From Thermoanaerobaculia bacterium (GTDB taxonomy: Bacteria; Acidobacteriota; Thermoanaerobaculia; Multivoradales; JAIOJS01): 64,000 nt of DNA. This document shows, piece after piece, positions 53,707 through 63,235 of this stretch (position 1 is its first letter; every line of letters begins with the position of its first letter). The stretch is from positions 1-64,000 of the forward strand of contig JAUIDB010000015.1 in assembly GCA_030429235.1 (NCBI GenBank). The letters run 5' to 3'. The translations under genes were made by a program, and so were the position numbers. The notes beneath the pieces were generated by a model. The model made no database searches and was not told the origin of the DNA. It saw only the letters and a program-made list of their open reading frames with translations.

Positions 53707-54722
53707 CGATCAAGAGCAGGGTGCAGAGGTTTCTGGCTCGGTCGCCCATCGGCTACCGGGCGGCTCGGCGATCCTGGCGGACCCTCCGCCGGCTACTCCC
53801 GACGGACGCGGTGGCCTTCTGGGATCGCTCGGCGCGGCAAACGGACACCCCACCTCGGAGCTGGCTCGACTATCCCTTCGTCGAGGACGAGTACATCAGG
53901 CCTCTGGTCTCCGGGGACCGCGCCATCTACTTCGTCGAGCATTTTGTCCGAACCCACCTCAATGGAACTCCAGTCGAGCGGGGTTTGAGCCTCGGTTGTG
54001 GCAGCGGCGATCTGGAGAGGAGCCTGCTGGAACTCGACGCCGTGCGACATCTCGATGCCATCGACCACAGCCCACGATCGATCGCTCTGGCCCGCCGAGC
54101 CGCGCAAGAGGCGAACGTAGCGGATCGAATCCACTATCAGGTGGCGGACGTCGAGACACTGAACCTGTCCGACCGTCGGTACTCCTTCGTCGGCTGCAAA
54201 ATGTCGCTGCACCATTTTGAGAATCTCGAGCACATCTTGCCCCAGCTCGCCGAGACACTCCGGCCCGATGGGGTCCTGATGCTCAACGAGTTCGTCGGTC
54301 CCACCCGCCACCAGTGGACGGACGACCAGCTCGACAGGGCCAACCAGCTGCTCGATCAGCTACCTCGATCACTTCGCCGCCAGATCGCACCGGACGGCTT
54401 CGAACGCCATACCGAAGCCGAAATGATCGCGATGGACCCTTCGGAGTCGATTCGATCAGCCGAGATCATCCCGCTCCTCGAACGATGGTTCGAGATCATC
54501 GAACTGAAGCCCTACGGCGGTACCTTGCTCCAGTTCCTGGTCCCCGCGGTCCTGCCGCTTCTCGATCTCGAGGCGGCAGCGGATCGCAAACTGATCCGAA
54601 GCTGGTTCGAGGCCGAAAGGGAGGAGATCGAAAGCGGTCGGCTGGCCAGCGACTACGTCTATCTCGTGGCGCGGCCCTGGGCCGAGCCCAAGGGCGCGGC
54701 CACTCGATCTGCGCCTGGCTGA
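53703..54722 (+). CDS. Class I SAM-dependent methyltransferase
   Basis: A 339-residue Rossmann methyltransferase. LSLGCGSGDLERSLL is motif I, LDAIDHSPRSIALARR motif II, and MSLHHFENLEHILPQLAETLRPDGVLMLNEFVGP covers motifs III-IV. The C-terminal helical region has no family match I can name. The acceptor is unknown; co-translation with a nucleobase permease gives only a weak hint. TTTCGA-rich GC use is like its neighbours. Confidence 0.85.
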   Translation: MTIKSRVQRFLARSPIGYRAARRSWRTLRRLLPTDAVAFWDRSARQTDTPPRSWLDYPFVEDEYIRPLVSGDRAIYFVEHFVRTHLNGTPVERGLSLGCGSGDLERSLLELDAVRHLDAIDHSPRSIALARRAAQEANVADRIHYQVADVETLNLSDRRYSFVGCKMSLHHFENLEHILPQLAETLRPDGVLMLNEFVGPTRHQWTDDQLDRANQLLDQLPRSLRRQIAPDGFERHTEAEMIAMDPSESIRSAEIIPLLERWFEIIELKPYGGTLLQFLVPAVLPLLDLEAAADRKLIRSWFEAEREEIESGRLASDYVYLVARPWAEPKGAATRSAPG

Positions 54723-54753
54723 GCAGCGCCCTCGATAGTGCGACAATGAGGCA

Positions 54754-55443
54754 ATGTGCGGACGCTACATCGTCTCGACTCCAGGAGAGCTCTTGCAAGA
54801 GGCTTTCGAGCTCGAAGCCGCTCCCGATCTGGTGGCACGGTACAACGTCGCTCCCACCCAGGAGGCACCGGTCGTGCTGCAGTCATCGGAGGCAGCCCGA
54901 CCACGGCATCTCGCGATGCTGCGATGGGGTTTGGTTCCCGAGTTCGCTCGAGAACCCAGCGGTGGAGCCCGAGCGATCAACGCCCGGAGCGAGAGCGTAG
55001 CCAGCCGGCCCACCTTCAGAGAGAGCTTCCGACAGCGTCGGTGCCTGGTGCCCGCCAACGGCTTCTACGAGTGGCAGGCCCGGGGCAGGGGCAAGCAGCC
55101 CTATCTCGCCGCGCGGCGCGACGGCCTCCCCTTCGCCTTCGCCGGCCTCTGGTCCGAGTGGCGCGAGCGGCCTTCGGACACTCCGCTCAGGACCTTCGCC
55201 ATCCTGACCTGTCCGCCGAATCGGATTCTCGAGGAAATTCACGATCGCATGCCCGTGGTCCTCGACCCGGAGCGGTACGAAGCCTGGCTCGACCCAGACG
55301 CCACCGTGGACCAACTGAAGGAGCTACTTCGCCCTGCCCCCGAAGAGCCCTGGGAGGTTCGGCCGGTCAGCCAGCGAGTGAACTCGGTCCGCAACGACGA
55401 CGTCGGCTGTCTGGATCCCCCAGCTCAGAGCCTTCTTTTCTGA
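54754..55443 (+). CDS. SOS response-associated peptidase (YedK/HMCES family)
   Basis: A 229-residue SRAP protein. Cys2 in MCGRYIV is the residue that, after Met removal, forms a covalent crosslink to abasic sites in single-stranded DNA. RYNVAPTQEAPVVL, RWGLVPEFA, INARSESVASRPTFRESF, RRCLVPANGFYEW (catalytic Glu) and IHDRMPVVLDPE (active-site His) are all conserved. Protects abasic sites during replication. Confidence 0.95.
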   Translation: MCGRYIVSTPGELLQEAFELEAAPDLVARYNVAPTQEAPVVLQSSEAARPRHLAMLRWGLVPEFAREPSGGARAINARSESVASRPTFRESFRQRRCLVPANGFYEWQARGRGKQPYLAARRDGLPFAFAGLWSEWRERPSDTPLRTFAILTCPPNRILEEIHDRMPVVLDPERYEAWLDPDATVDQLKELLRPAPEEPWEVRPVSQRVNSVRNDDVGCLDPPAQSLLF

Positions 55444-55805
55444 GGCCAGTCTCGAGATCGGAACGGCAAATACTCCTGCACCTACTCGCTCCCATCGGAA
55501 GCGTTTAACGCCGCTCACTTTGCCAGCTGAGCAGCTGGCGCTCCCCTACGATTGAGGACCCTTCGAAACCGGTAGCGGAAGATCCAGCGGAACCGGCGGG
55601 TCCGCGGGGGTTCTCCCCAAGCGGCGGCAAGCCATTTCACCAGCAGAAAAGCTCACGGAGCGCCGCGGAGCACAGGCGGCGGCCTCCCTCACGGCAAGCA
55701 AGAAGCCGACGCCGGCCCCGAGGAGCGACGGCGCTCTCCGCCGCCCCGGCCCGGATGTCCGGAGGGTGTATGCTGAGGGTTCATCATCCAGTTTGGGAGG
55801 TCGCT
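55444..55805. other. Intergenic region with a small hairpin
   Basis: About 360 bases with no gene I can support. GCCAGCT-GAGC-AGCTGGC (55522-55539) is a 7-bp hairpin after the yedK stop, without a T-run. A GC-rich segment (55650-55760) has no family signature. GGGAGG at 55795-55800 is the ribosome site of the next gene. Confidence 0.4.
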
Positions 55806-57515
55806 TTGCACAAGAAACTCAGCCTGCTCCTCGCAGGACTCCTCGTCGTCTCGTTCGCCTGCCAGAAATCCGACCCCGAAGCCGAAGCCGCCGCTGCCGC
55901 CGAAAGGGCAGCGCAAGAGAAGGCTGCCCTGGTGGAGCGCGCCGGAGCTCCGCTCTTCGACGGCATGGGCGAGTTCCACCTACCGATCAGCAGCGAGGTC
56001 GCCGGTACCCAGGAGTACTTCGACCAGGGAATGATCCTCGCGTTCGGATTCAACCACGCCGAAGCGATCCGCAGCTTCCGCGCCGCCCAGACTCTCGACC
56101 CGAACTGTGCCATCTGCTTCTGGGGCGAAGCGCTGGCGACCGGCCCCAACATCAACGTGACCAGCAACGGCAAGGCGGTGATGTCCCCGGAGGAGCGCGA
56201 AGCCGCCTGGGCCGCGATCAGCCGAGCCATCGAACTCAAGGATGGCGCCTCTGAGTGGGAGCGCGACGTCATCACGGCCCAGGCCGCGCGCTACTCGGCA
56301 TCGATCGAGGACGAGCGAGACCCGCTCGACCTGGCCTACGTCGATGCCATGCGCTCGTTGGCCGCCAAGTACCCCGCCGACGACACGATCCAGGCGATCT
56401 TCGCCGAATCCCTCATGAATACCATGCCCTGGGACTACTGGCTGGAAGAGGACGAACCGAAACCGGGAACCGTCGAGGTGCTGCAAGCCCTCGACACCGT
56501 GCTGGAGCGCAACCCAGTCCACCCGCTGGCGCTCCACCTGTACATCCACGCCGTCGAGGCTTCGTCGACTCCGAGCCGCGCCGAACCCGCGGCTGACCAG
56601 CTCGCCAACCTGGTGCCGGGCTCGGGGCACCTGGTCCACATGCCGGCGCACATCTACTGGCGCGTTGGCCGCTACGAGGATGCCGCCGCCGCCAACGTCC
56701 GGGCCGCGGCCGTCGACGAGGAGTACATCGCTCAGTGCAACGCACAGGGGTTCTATCCGGCGCTCTACTACCCCCACAACATCCACTTCCTCTGGGCCGC
56801 GTCGAGCATGCAGGGCAACAGCCAACTGGCCATCGAGTCGGCCCGCAAGCTCTCCGACAAAATCCGCATCGAGCAGATCGAGGAGTTCCCGACCGTCGAG
56901 TTCTTCAAGACCATTCCGATCCTGACGCTGGTCCAGTTCGCACGCTGGGACGAAGTCCTGGCCGAGCCGCTGCCTCCCGCCGAGCACGACTACTCGCAGG
57001 CCATCTGGAGCTACGCTCGGGGAGTGGCCTTCGCCCGGCAAGGTGATCTCGATGCGGCGCGGTCCGAACGCGACACGCTGCGTCCCCTCCGCGATTCCGT
57101 CCAGGTGCACTTTCTCGACGGCGTGGACTATCCAGCGAGCCAGCTGTTGCTGATCGCCGAAGAGCTTCTGAGTGGCGAGATCGCCCAGGCCGCCGGAAAC
57201 ACCGATGAGGCCATCGGTAGCTTCGAAGCCGCGGTCACCGCCCAGGACGCCCTGCCCTACATGGAGCCGCCGTTCTGGTACTACCCGACGCGGCAATCGC
57301 TGGGCGCCGCACTGCTCGGTGCCGATCGGGCCACCGAGGCGGAAGCGGTCTACCGCAAGGATCTCGAGCAGTACCCGCACAACGGCTGGTCGATGGTGGG
57401 GCTGATCCAGAGTCTCGAGGCCCAGGACCGGGCCGACGAAGCGGCCGAGGTTCGCGAACACCTGGCCCCGGTCTGGGCGCAGGCGGACGTGCAACTGCAG
57501 ACCTCTCGGCTCTGA
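55806..57515 (+). CDS. TPR-repeat lipoprotein with conserved HMPAHIY and CxxC
   Basis: A 569-residue exported lipoprotein: TTG start with GGGAGG upstream, then MHKKLSLLLAGLLVVSFAC, where the Cys is the lipidation site. The body is helical TPR-like (DQGMILAFGFNHAEAIRSFRAAQTLDPNCAICFWGEALATGPNIN, GRYEDAAAANVRAA, TEAEAVYRKDLEQYPHNGWSMVGL). HLVHMPAHIYWRVGRY and the NCAIC pair look like conserved functional sites and could bind metal (inference). Related TPR proteins are widespread but uncharacterised. The upstream ATG at 55755 adds a stretch that is not signal-like. Confidence 0.8.
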   Translation: MHKKLSLLLAGLLVVSFACQKSDPEAEAAAAAERAAQEKAALVERAGAPLFDGMGEFHLPISSEVAGTQEYFDQGMILAFGFNHAEAIRSFRAAQTLDPNCAICFWGEALATGPNINVTSNGKAVMSPEEREAAWAAISRAIELKDGASEWERDVITAQAARYSASIEDERDPLDLAYVDAMRSLAAKYPADDTIQAIFAESLMNTMPWDYWLEEDEPKPGTVEVLQALDTVLERNPVHPLALHLYIHAVEASSTPSRAEPAADQLANLVPGSGHLVHMPAHIYWRVGRYEDAAAANVRAAAVDEEYIAQCNAQGFYPALYYPHNIHFLWAASSMQGNSQLAIESARKLSDKIRIEQIEEFPTVEFFKTIPILTLVQFARWDEVLAEPLPPAEHDYSQAIWSYARGVAFARQGDLDAARSERDTLRPLRDSVQVHFLDGVDYPASQLLLIAEELLSGEIAQAAGNTDEAIGSFEAAVTAQDALPYMEPPFWYYPTRQSLGAALLGADRATEAEAVYRKDLEQYPHNGWSMVGLIQSLEAQDRADEAAEVREHLAPVWAQADVQLQTSRL

Positions 57516-57536
57516 GGCGGACCGCCCCGGCCTTGG

Positions 57537-58811
57537 TCAGCTCAACAATCGATCGAGGTCATTCCAGAACCCGGGGTAGGACTTGCCTACCACCCCGGGT
57601 TCGGAAACCACCACTCCCGGCCGCCTGAGGCCGACCAGGGCCAGCGTCATGGCGATGCGGTGGTCGTCGTAGGTGTCGACCACCACCTCGTCCGACGGGG
57701 GCTCCCGGTCGTGCCAGACGCCCTCGATCTCCAATCCGGCCGCGTGCTCGACCACCGGGACCCCGAGCCGCTGCAACTGACTGGCCATGGCCGCCAACCG
57801 GTCGCACTCTTTGATCCGAAGGTGGGGCACGTTCCGGATCACCGTGGTGCCGCGAGCGAATGGAGCCAGGGCCGCCAGGGTAGGGACCTGGTCGGGCATG
57901 GCAGAGAGGTCGACATCGGGAGCGACCAGATCCTCCCCCGCGGCCACCACCAGTTCGGCCCCCTCCCAGACCACCGAGGCCCCCATCGTCGACAGCAGGT
58001 CCATGAACTCACGGTCACCCTGGGCCGAGTCGCGGAGCAATCCTTGCAGCCGAACCTGGCCTCCCGTGAGCACCGCCGCCCCCGCCGGATACGGTGCGGC
58101 CGAGTAGTCACCCTCGACCTCCACCTCGGCGGCGGGGGTGAGTCCCGGCTCGACCTCCCAGATCGCGCCAGCAGTGCTGACGCTACCGCCCCACTGCCCG
58201 ATCAGCCGCCGCGTGATCTCCACGTACGGCGGCGATGTGAGGGCGGTGACCTCGATGCGACTCGGCCGAGGAGCGACCAACGCCGCCATCAGGACTGCCG
58301 ACAGATATTGGCTCGACGCCCCGGCATCGAGTCGGGTCGACCCACCCTGCAGTGAACCTCCGGTGATGGCCAACGGCGGGTAGCCCGAGACGCCGACATA
58401 GTCGATGACGGCGCCGAGTCCACGCAGCCCCTCGACGAGGGGACCGATCGGCCGCTCTCGCATCCTCGCCGTTCCGTCGAGTACCCATCGTCCCGGAATC
58501 GTGGTCAAGGTGGCCGTCAGGAAGCGGAAGAGCGTCCCCGCATTGCCACAGTAGATCGTGCCTTCGGTCGACCGCTCGGCGGGAGGTTTCAGGTTGAGCG
58601 TGCCCTCGCCGGGCTCCACCCGGTAGCCCAACACCTCGAGCGCTCCCCGAAAGTGGACGATGTCCTCCGCCTCCAAAGGGTGTCGCACGCGGGTCCTCTG
58701 TCCACCGAGCAGGGCCAGATTGAGCTGGCGATGGCTGACACTCTTGGACGGCGGCACTCGCAGCGTGCCGCGAGCTACACCGCCGTCCGGTACCGCGCGT
58801 ACCTCAGACAT
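57537..58811 (-). CDS. aroA: 3-Phosphoshikimate 1-carboxyvinyltransferase (EPSP synthase)
   Basis: A 424-residue EPSP synthase of the shikimate pathway. LRVPPSKSVSHRQLNLALLGG, YCGNAGTLFRFLTATLTTIPG, GGSTRLDAGASSQYLSAVLMAA, EVEGDYSAAPYPAGAAVL and HLRIKECDRLAAMA are family motifs. Glycine in GNAGT and Pro further on decide glyphosate class, not assessed here. The ATG at 58811 overlaps the end of the MBL gene by eight bases (ATGTCTGA). Confidence 0.96.
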   Translation of the reverse strand: MSEVRAVPDGGVARGTLRVPPSKSVSHRQLNLALLGGQRTRVRHPLEAEDIVHFRGALEVLGYRVEPGEGTLNLKPPAERSTEGTIYCGNAGTLFRFLTATLTTIPGRWVLDGTARMRERPIGPLVEGLRGLGAVIDYVGVSGYPPLAITGGSLQGGSTRLDAGASSQYLSAVLMAALVAPRPSRIEVTALTSPPYVEITRRLIGQWGGSVSTAGAIWEVEPGLTPAAEVEVEGDYSAAPYPAGAAVLTGGQVRLQGLLRDSAQGDREFMDLLSTMGASVVWEGAELVVAAGEDLVAPDVDLSAMPDQVPTLAALAPFARGTTVIRNVPHLRIKECDRLAAMASQLQRLGVPVVEHAAGLEIEGVWHDREPPSDEVVVDTYDDHRIAMTLALVGLRRPGVVVSEPGVVGKSYPGFWNDLDRLLS

Positions 58812-59574
58812 CGATCTGCAGCCCGTCGTAGCCAAACGCAACGCCGTCGGGGAGTTCGACCTGCGGGTTGGCGTGGTCGACCTCGTGGGACATGTGGGTG
58901 AACCAGGTCCGTTCCGCCCCGATACGAGCCGCCGCCTCGATCGACTGCGCCACCGTGAAGTGGGTGCTGTGGGGTCGGTAGCGCAGGGCTCCCAAGATGA
59001 GGGTACGGACTCCAGAGAGCAGTTCCTGGGAAGCCGGTGGGATCTCGCTACAGTCGGTCAGGTAGGCAAAGTCCCCGATCCGGTAACCGTAGATCGGTAG
59101 CTGACCGTGAAGAATCGGCACCGGGCGGATCGCAACGCCCAGCACCTCGAAGTCCTCCTCCACCGGGTTCAGGGTGATCCGAGGCTTGCCTCCTCCGGTC
59201 TGCCCCGGTTCGAACACGTAGGCAAACGTGCGCCGGATCTGGTCGAGGGTCGCCGGTGCCCCGAAGCAGGGAATCTCGGACCGTTGCCGGTAGTTGAAGA
59301 TCCGCAGTTCGTCGAGACCGAACACGTGGTCGGCGTGCGCATGGGTGTAGAGCACCGCATCGACCCGCGGGAGCCCGAAGGTGAGGGCCTGCTGCCGGAG
59401 ATCGGTGGAGGTATCCACCAGCAGCGTTCCCTGGTCGAGGTCGAGCCGCAAACTGGGACGCAAGCGTCGATTGCGAGGGTCCTCCGAGGTGCAGACGGCG
59501 CACGTGCAGCCGATGGTCGGTACCCCGGTCGACGTACCGGATCCGAGCATGGTGACCCGGCGCAGGCGGTTCAC
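58804..59574 (-). CDS. MBL-fold metallohydrolase (PhnP-like)
   Basis: A 256-residue metallo-beta-lactamase-fold hydrolase. GSGTSTGVPTIGCTCAVCTS carries a Cys-x-Cys-x-x-Cys-like cluster as in PhnP, THAHADHVFGLDELR is the metal motif, and YLTDCSEIPP and THMSHEVDH supply further ligands. PhnP-type enzymes hydrolyse cyclic phosphodiesters. The GTG at 59574 overlaps the lpxH stop (GTGA), which decides the start. No phn genes nearby. Confidence 0.85.
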   Translation of the reverse strand: MNRLRRVTMLGSGTSTGVPTIGCTCAVCTSEDPRNRRLRPSLRLDLDQGTLLVDTSTDLRQQALTFGLPRVDAVLYTHAHADHVFGLDELRIFNYRQRSEIPCFGAPATLDQIRRTFAYVFEPGQTGGGKPRITLNPVEEDFEVLGVAIRPVPILHGQLPIYGYRIGDFAYLTDCSEIPPASQELLSGVRTLILGALRYRPHSTHFTVAQSIEAAARIGAERTWFTHMSHEVDHANPQVELPDGVAFGYDGLQIDV

Positions 59575-60260
59575 AGGCTTCCGCCCTCGGGAGTCTCGAC
59601 CCGCCGCGAGGTGAACCAGGCTTCGAGAATCCGTACGGTCCCCCCGGACACCGCCCAGCGTCGTTCCTCGTGGAAATGTCCGAGCAGCAGTTGGTCGTAC
59701 CCCTCGGCCAAGCGGCGTTCCCCGTATGCACATACCGCCTCCTGAGGGATTCGTTGCTTGTGCTTGAAGTTGGTGTCGGCCAGGCGTTTCTCGGTGGAGT
59801 GCACGAGACGTCGAGCCAGCGGTCCCGGCAGAGAGCGGACCAGAAAACGAACCGGCCCCGACTTCGACAGCGCGCGCCACCGTCGATACTGGCGGTCGTT
59901 GTCGTCGAGACCGTCGCCGTGAACACAGAGGTACCGCACCCCGTCCTGCTCGAAACTGGTCTCGAGGCCCACCGAATCGAACGCCTCCTCGTAGGGGCTG
60001 CCCTGGAGAAAAAAGTCCCGATTCCCCTCGACGTAGTCGATGCGCAATCCCCCCTGACGCAGCTCGACCAAGGCTGCCACCAGAGCGCGGATCTCCGGCG
60101 TCTCGAAGTGCCGGTAGCCGACCCAGGCCTGGAAGATGTCTCCCAACAGGACCAGATGATCGATCCCCTGCCCGGGCAGAGCCTGCAGCTGGTCGATCAG
60201 CGGACCGGGTGGTCCACCCGGGCCCGAGATGTGTGAGTCGGCGACGATCGCGACCGGCAT
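59571..60260 (-). CDS. lpxH: UDP-2,3-diacylglucosamine pyrophosphatase, LpxH-like
   Basis: A 229-residue calcineurin-type phosphoesterase. IVADSHISG (metal Asp and His), LVLLGDIFQAWVG, VEGNRDFFLQ, LCVHGDGLDDND and LLLGHFHEERRW match LpxH, which makes lipid X in lipid A synthesis. It supports an outer membrane with lipid A. Overlaps the mrp stop by one base and the MBL gene by four. Confidence 0.82.
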   Translation of the reverse strand: MPVAIVADSHISGPGGPPGPLIDQLQALPGQGIDHLVLLGDIFQAWVGYRHFETPEIRALVAALVELRQGGLRIDYVEGNRDFFLQGSPYEEAFDSVGLETSFEQDGVRYLCVHGDGLDDNDRQYRRWRALSKSGPVRFLVRSLPGPLARRLVHSTEKRLADTNFKHKQRIPQEAVCAYGERRLAEGYDQLLLGHFHEERRWAVSGGTVRILEAWFTSRRVETPEGGSL

Positions 60261-61345
60261 CAGACGATGGTCAGCGGCTGCCGGGCGGCTGCCTGCCGTT
60301 CCGCCGCCGCCACGACCGCCTCGGCCACTCGCCGGAAGGCCTCGGAGTGGCTGCCGTCGGGCTGGGCGACGACGATCGGCTCCCCGCTGTCGCCACCGAG
60401 CACGATCTCGGCGTCGAGCGGGATGCGACCCAGGAAGTCGGTCCGCAACTCGGTGGCGGTCCGTTCACCGCCCCCCTGCTTGAAGATGGCGGTCTCGGTG
60501 CCGCAACTCGGGCAGACGAAACTCGACATGTTCTCCACGATGCCGAGCACTGGAACGTTGACCTTGCGGAACATCGCCAGCCCCTTGCGAGCGTCGAGCA
60601 GCGCGACGTCCTGCGGCGTGGTCACGATCACCGCTCCGGCCATCGGAACGCGCTGTGACATCGTCAGCTGGGCGTCGCCGGTCCCCGGAGGGAAGTCGCA
60701 AATCAAGTAGTCGAGTTCACCCCACTCGACGTCGCCGAGCAACTGCTCCAGGGCCTTCATCACCATCGGCCCACGCCAGATCACCGGCGTGTCGGCATCT
60801 ACCACGAAGCCCAGCGACATGAGCTTGATACCGTACTTCTCGAACGGCTGCACCCGCTGCTGGGCGTCGACCCGGGGACGTTCGTCGATCCCGAACATGG
60901 TGGGGACCGAAGGGCCGTAGATGTCGGCGTCCAGCAGTCCGACCTTGTGCCCGAGTTGCGCCAGGCTGACCGCCAGATTGGCGGCCACGGTCGACTTGCC
61001 CACTCCGCCCTTGCCACTGGCCACCGCCACGACATTGCGGACGCCGGGGATCAGCTGTGGATTGCGGGCGGTCGCTTGCTGCGCCGCGGAGGTGGGCATC
61101 GTCAGTTGCAGCTCGACCCTGGCCTGGTCTACTCCCTCCAGGCCCTCGACCACGCGGCGCACCTCGTCCCGCAGCTGCTGGGCCTCCTGGGTCTTGTGGG
61201 TCGACAACACCAACTCGACGGTCGCCGTGCCATCGGCCCAGGCCACGCGATCGACGAAACCGAACGACACGATGTCGCGGCTCAGACCGGGAAACTTCAC
61301 AGACGACAGCGCCTGCCAGATTGCTTGCTCAACGGATTCGCTCAT
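60260..61345 (-). CDS. apbC: Mrp/ApbC P-loop ATPase, iron-sulphur carrier
   Basis: A 361-residue Mrp/NBP35-type protein. N-terminal MIP18-like domain (about 1-85), then the deviant Walker A VASGKGGVGKSTVAANLAVSLAQLG, LLDADIYGPSVP, LICDFPPGTGD and MSSFVCPSCGTETAIF, whose Cys pair binds the bridging 4Fe-4S cluster. Acts as an Fe-S scaffold/carrier. First gene of the minus-strand apbC-lpxH-MBL-aroA run. The 230 bases upstream (61346-61577) hold no gene I can support. Confidence 0.95.
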   Translation of the reverse strand: MSESVEQAIWQALSSVKFPGLSRDIVSFGFVDRVAWADGTATVELVLSTHKTQEAQQLRDEVRRVVEGLEGVDQARVELQLTMPTSAAQQATARNPQLIPGVRNVVAVASGKGGVGKSTVAANLAVSLAQLGHKVGLLDADIYGPSVPTMFGIDERPRVDAQQRVQPFEKYGIKLMSLGFVVDADTPVIWRGPMVMKALEQLLGDVEWGELDYLICDFPPGTGDAQLTMSQRVPMAGAVIVTTPQDVALLDARKGLAMFRKVNVPVLGIVENMSSFVCPSCGTETAIFKQGGGERTATELRTDFLGRIPLDAEIVLGGDSGEPIVVAQPDGSHSEAFRRVAEAVVAAAERQAAARQPLTIV

Positions 61346-61577
61346 CGAGGCCTCGTTATCTGATGCTAGAAAGTCCGAAGCAGGAACGCCGGGCGCAGGG
61401 AGCCTGGAGTTGCGCCTCCGCCCTCCCCCTCGGCGTAGTGCAGTGGCCCGCAACGATAGCAGGAGGCGAGACTCGGCGCATCCGCGCCGCGTGGATCAGG
61501 TGCCGGCGGGGGCTCGGCTATACTGCCGCGCGCTGACGGAGTCGGCGTAGACGCATCTTTTCTTGGGAGACGAGCAC

Positions 61578-62684
61578 TTGAGCGGAATGATCATCACCGG
61601 CGGAGCCGGGTTCATCGGTAGTAACTTCGTCCGCCTGGCTCTGGCGGAGACGGCCGATCGAGTCGTCGTCCTCGACAAGCTGACCTACGCCGGACACCTG
61701 GCGAGCCTCGAGGAGATCGCAGACCATCCACGCTACCGCTTCGTCGAGGGAGACATCGGGGACCGCGCACTCGTGCGCCAACTGCTGGCCGAGGAACGCC
61801 CCAACGCAATCCTCAACTTCGCGGCCGAGTCGCACGTCGATCGCTCGATCGATTCTCCGGGCGAGTTCGTCCAGACCAACGTGGTCGGAACCTTCGACCT
61901 CCTCGAGGAAGCCAGGATCTACCACGCGGAACTGCCCGCCGACGAGGCCGCTGCCTTTCGCTTCCTGCACGTGTCGACCGACGAGGTCTACGGCAGCCTC
62001 GGTCCGACCGGCCTCTTCTCCGAGACCACGCCCTACGCCCCGAATTCCCCCTACTCCGCCTCGAAAGCGGCCGCCGACCACTTCGTGCGGGCCTACTTTC
62101 ACACCTACGGTCTACCGGTGATCATCACGAACTGTTCCAACAACTACGGGCCTTTCCAGTTCCCCGAGAAGTTGATCCCCACCATGATCCTCAACGCGGT
62201 CGAGGGACGAGCCCTCCCGATCTACGGCACGGGCGAGAACGTGCGGGACTGGATCTACGTCGGGGACCACTGCCGCGGGATCCTGCTGGCCCTGCAGAAG
62301 GGCCGCCTGGGAGAGAAGTACAATCTCGGAGGCGAGAACGAACGGACCAACCTCCAGGTCGTGGATCGCATCTGCGAAGTGGTCGGCGAGTTGGTTCCGG
62401 GCACCGACAATGCGGCCCTGCAACAAGCTGGCAAAGGCGACTACTTCGAGCTCAAGACCTTCGTTCAGGATCGGCCGGGACACGACCTGCGCTACGCCAT
62501 CGACGCGACCAAGGCCAAGACTGAACTCGGTTGGCGAGCCGAGCACGACTTCGAGTCTGGGCTGCGAGAAACCGTGCGGTGGTACCTCGAGCGCCGCGAC
62601 TGGTGCCGCACGGTGCAAGGCGAGGACTTCGATCGTCAGCGGTTGGGCCTCGCCGAAGCCGACGAGACCGAGGAGTCGGCATGA
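61578..62684 (+). CDS. rfbB: dTDP-glucose 4,6-dehydratase
   Basis: A 368-residue extended [21 protein letters not shown] binds [33 protein letters not shown], the YxxxK site in [12 protein letters not shown] and [17 protein letters not shown] are RmlB motifs. Makes dTDP-4-keto-6-deoxyglucose for rhamnose. The TTG at 61578 has GGGAGA seven bases upstream; ATG at 61587 is the alternative. The stop overlaps rfbC at ATGA. Confidence 0.95.
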   Translation: MSGMIITGGAGFIGSNFVRLALAETADRVVVLDKLTYAGHLASLEEIADHPRYRFVEGDIGDRALVRQLLAEERPNAILNFAAESHVDRSIDSPGEFVQTNVVGTFDLLEEARIYHAELPADEAAAFRFLHVSTDEVYGSLGPTGLFSETTPYAPNSPYSASKAAADHFVRAYFHTYGLPVIITNCSNNYGPFQFPEKLIPTMILNAVEGRALPIYGTGENVRDWIYVGDHCRGILLALQKGRLGEKYNLGGENERTNLQVVDRICEVVGELVPGTDNAALQQAGKGDYFELKTFVQDRPGHDLRYAIDATKAKTELGWRAEHDFESGLRETVRWYLERRDWCRTVQGEDFDRQRLGLAEADETEESA

Positions 62685-63235
62685 GCTTCACCCCGACCCA
62701 GATCCCGGAAGTCATCCTGGTCGAACCCAGGGTTTTTCGTGACGACCGCGGGTTTTTCCTCGAGACCTTCCACGTCGAGCGTTACCGCGAGGGGGGCATC
62801 GACCTGCCCTTCGTGCAGGACAACCATTCGAAGTCCGTGGCGCGCACCCTGCGCGGACTGCACGCCCAGGAAACGAAGCCGCAGGGCAAGCTCGTGCGAG
62901 CGGTCGAGGGCGAGATCTGGGACGTCGCCGTGGACATCCGGCGTGGTTCTCCGACCTTCAAGCAGTGGGTCGGAGTGACGCTGTCCGCCGACAACTTCCG
63001 CCAACTCTGGGTACCTCCGGGATTTGCGCACGGATTCTGCGTCCTCTCGGAGTCGGCGCAGGTCGAGTACAAGTGCACCGACCTCTACGACCGAGAGGAC
63101 GAGTTGGGGCTGCGATGGAACGATCCCGAGTTCGCCATCGCCTGGCCGATCGACGACCCGCTGCTGTCGGCCAAGGACGCAGACGCTCCCGATCTCGCCG
63201 ATCTTTCCGCACGGCTACCCCACTACGGTGGGTAA
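62681..63235 (+). CDS. rfbC: dTDP-4-dehydrorhamnose 3,5-epimerase
   Basis: A 184-residue RmlC cupin. [67 protein letters not shown] and [23 protein letters not shown] match the family, including the catalytic His and Tyr. It overlaps rfbB by four bases and the downstream gene by eight. rfbA and rfbD are not in the window. Confidence 0.95.
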   Translation: MSFTPTQIPEVILVEPRVFRDDRGFFLETFHVERYREGGIDLPFVQDNHSKSVARTLRGLHAQETKPQGKLVRAVEGEIWDVAVDIRRGSPTFKQWVGVTLSADNFRQLWVPPGFAHGFCVLSESAQVEYKCTDLYDREDELGLRWNDPEFAIAWPIDDPLLSAKDADAPDLADLSARLPHYGG

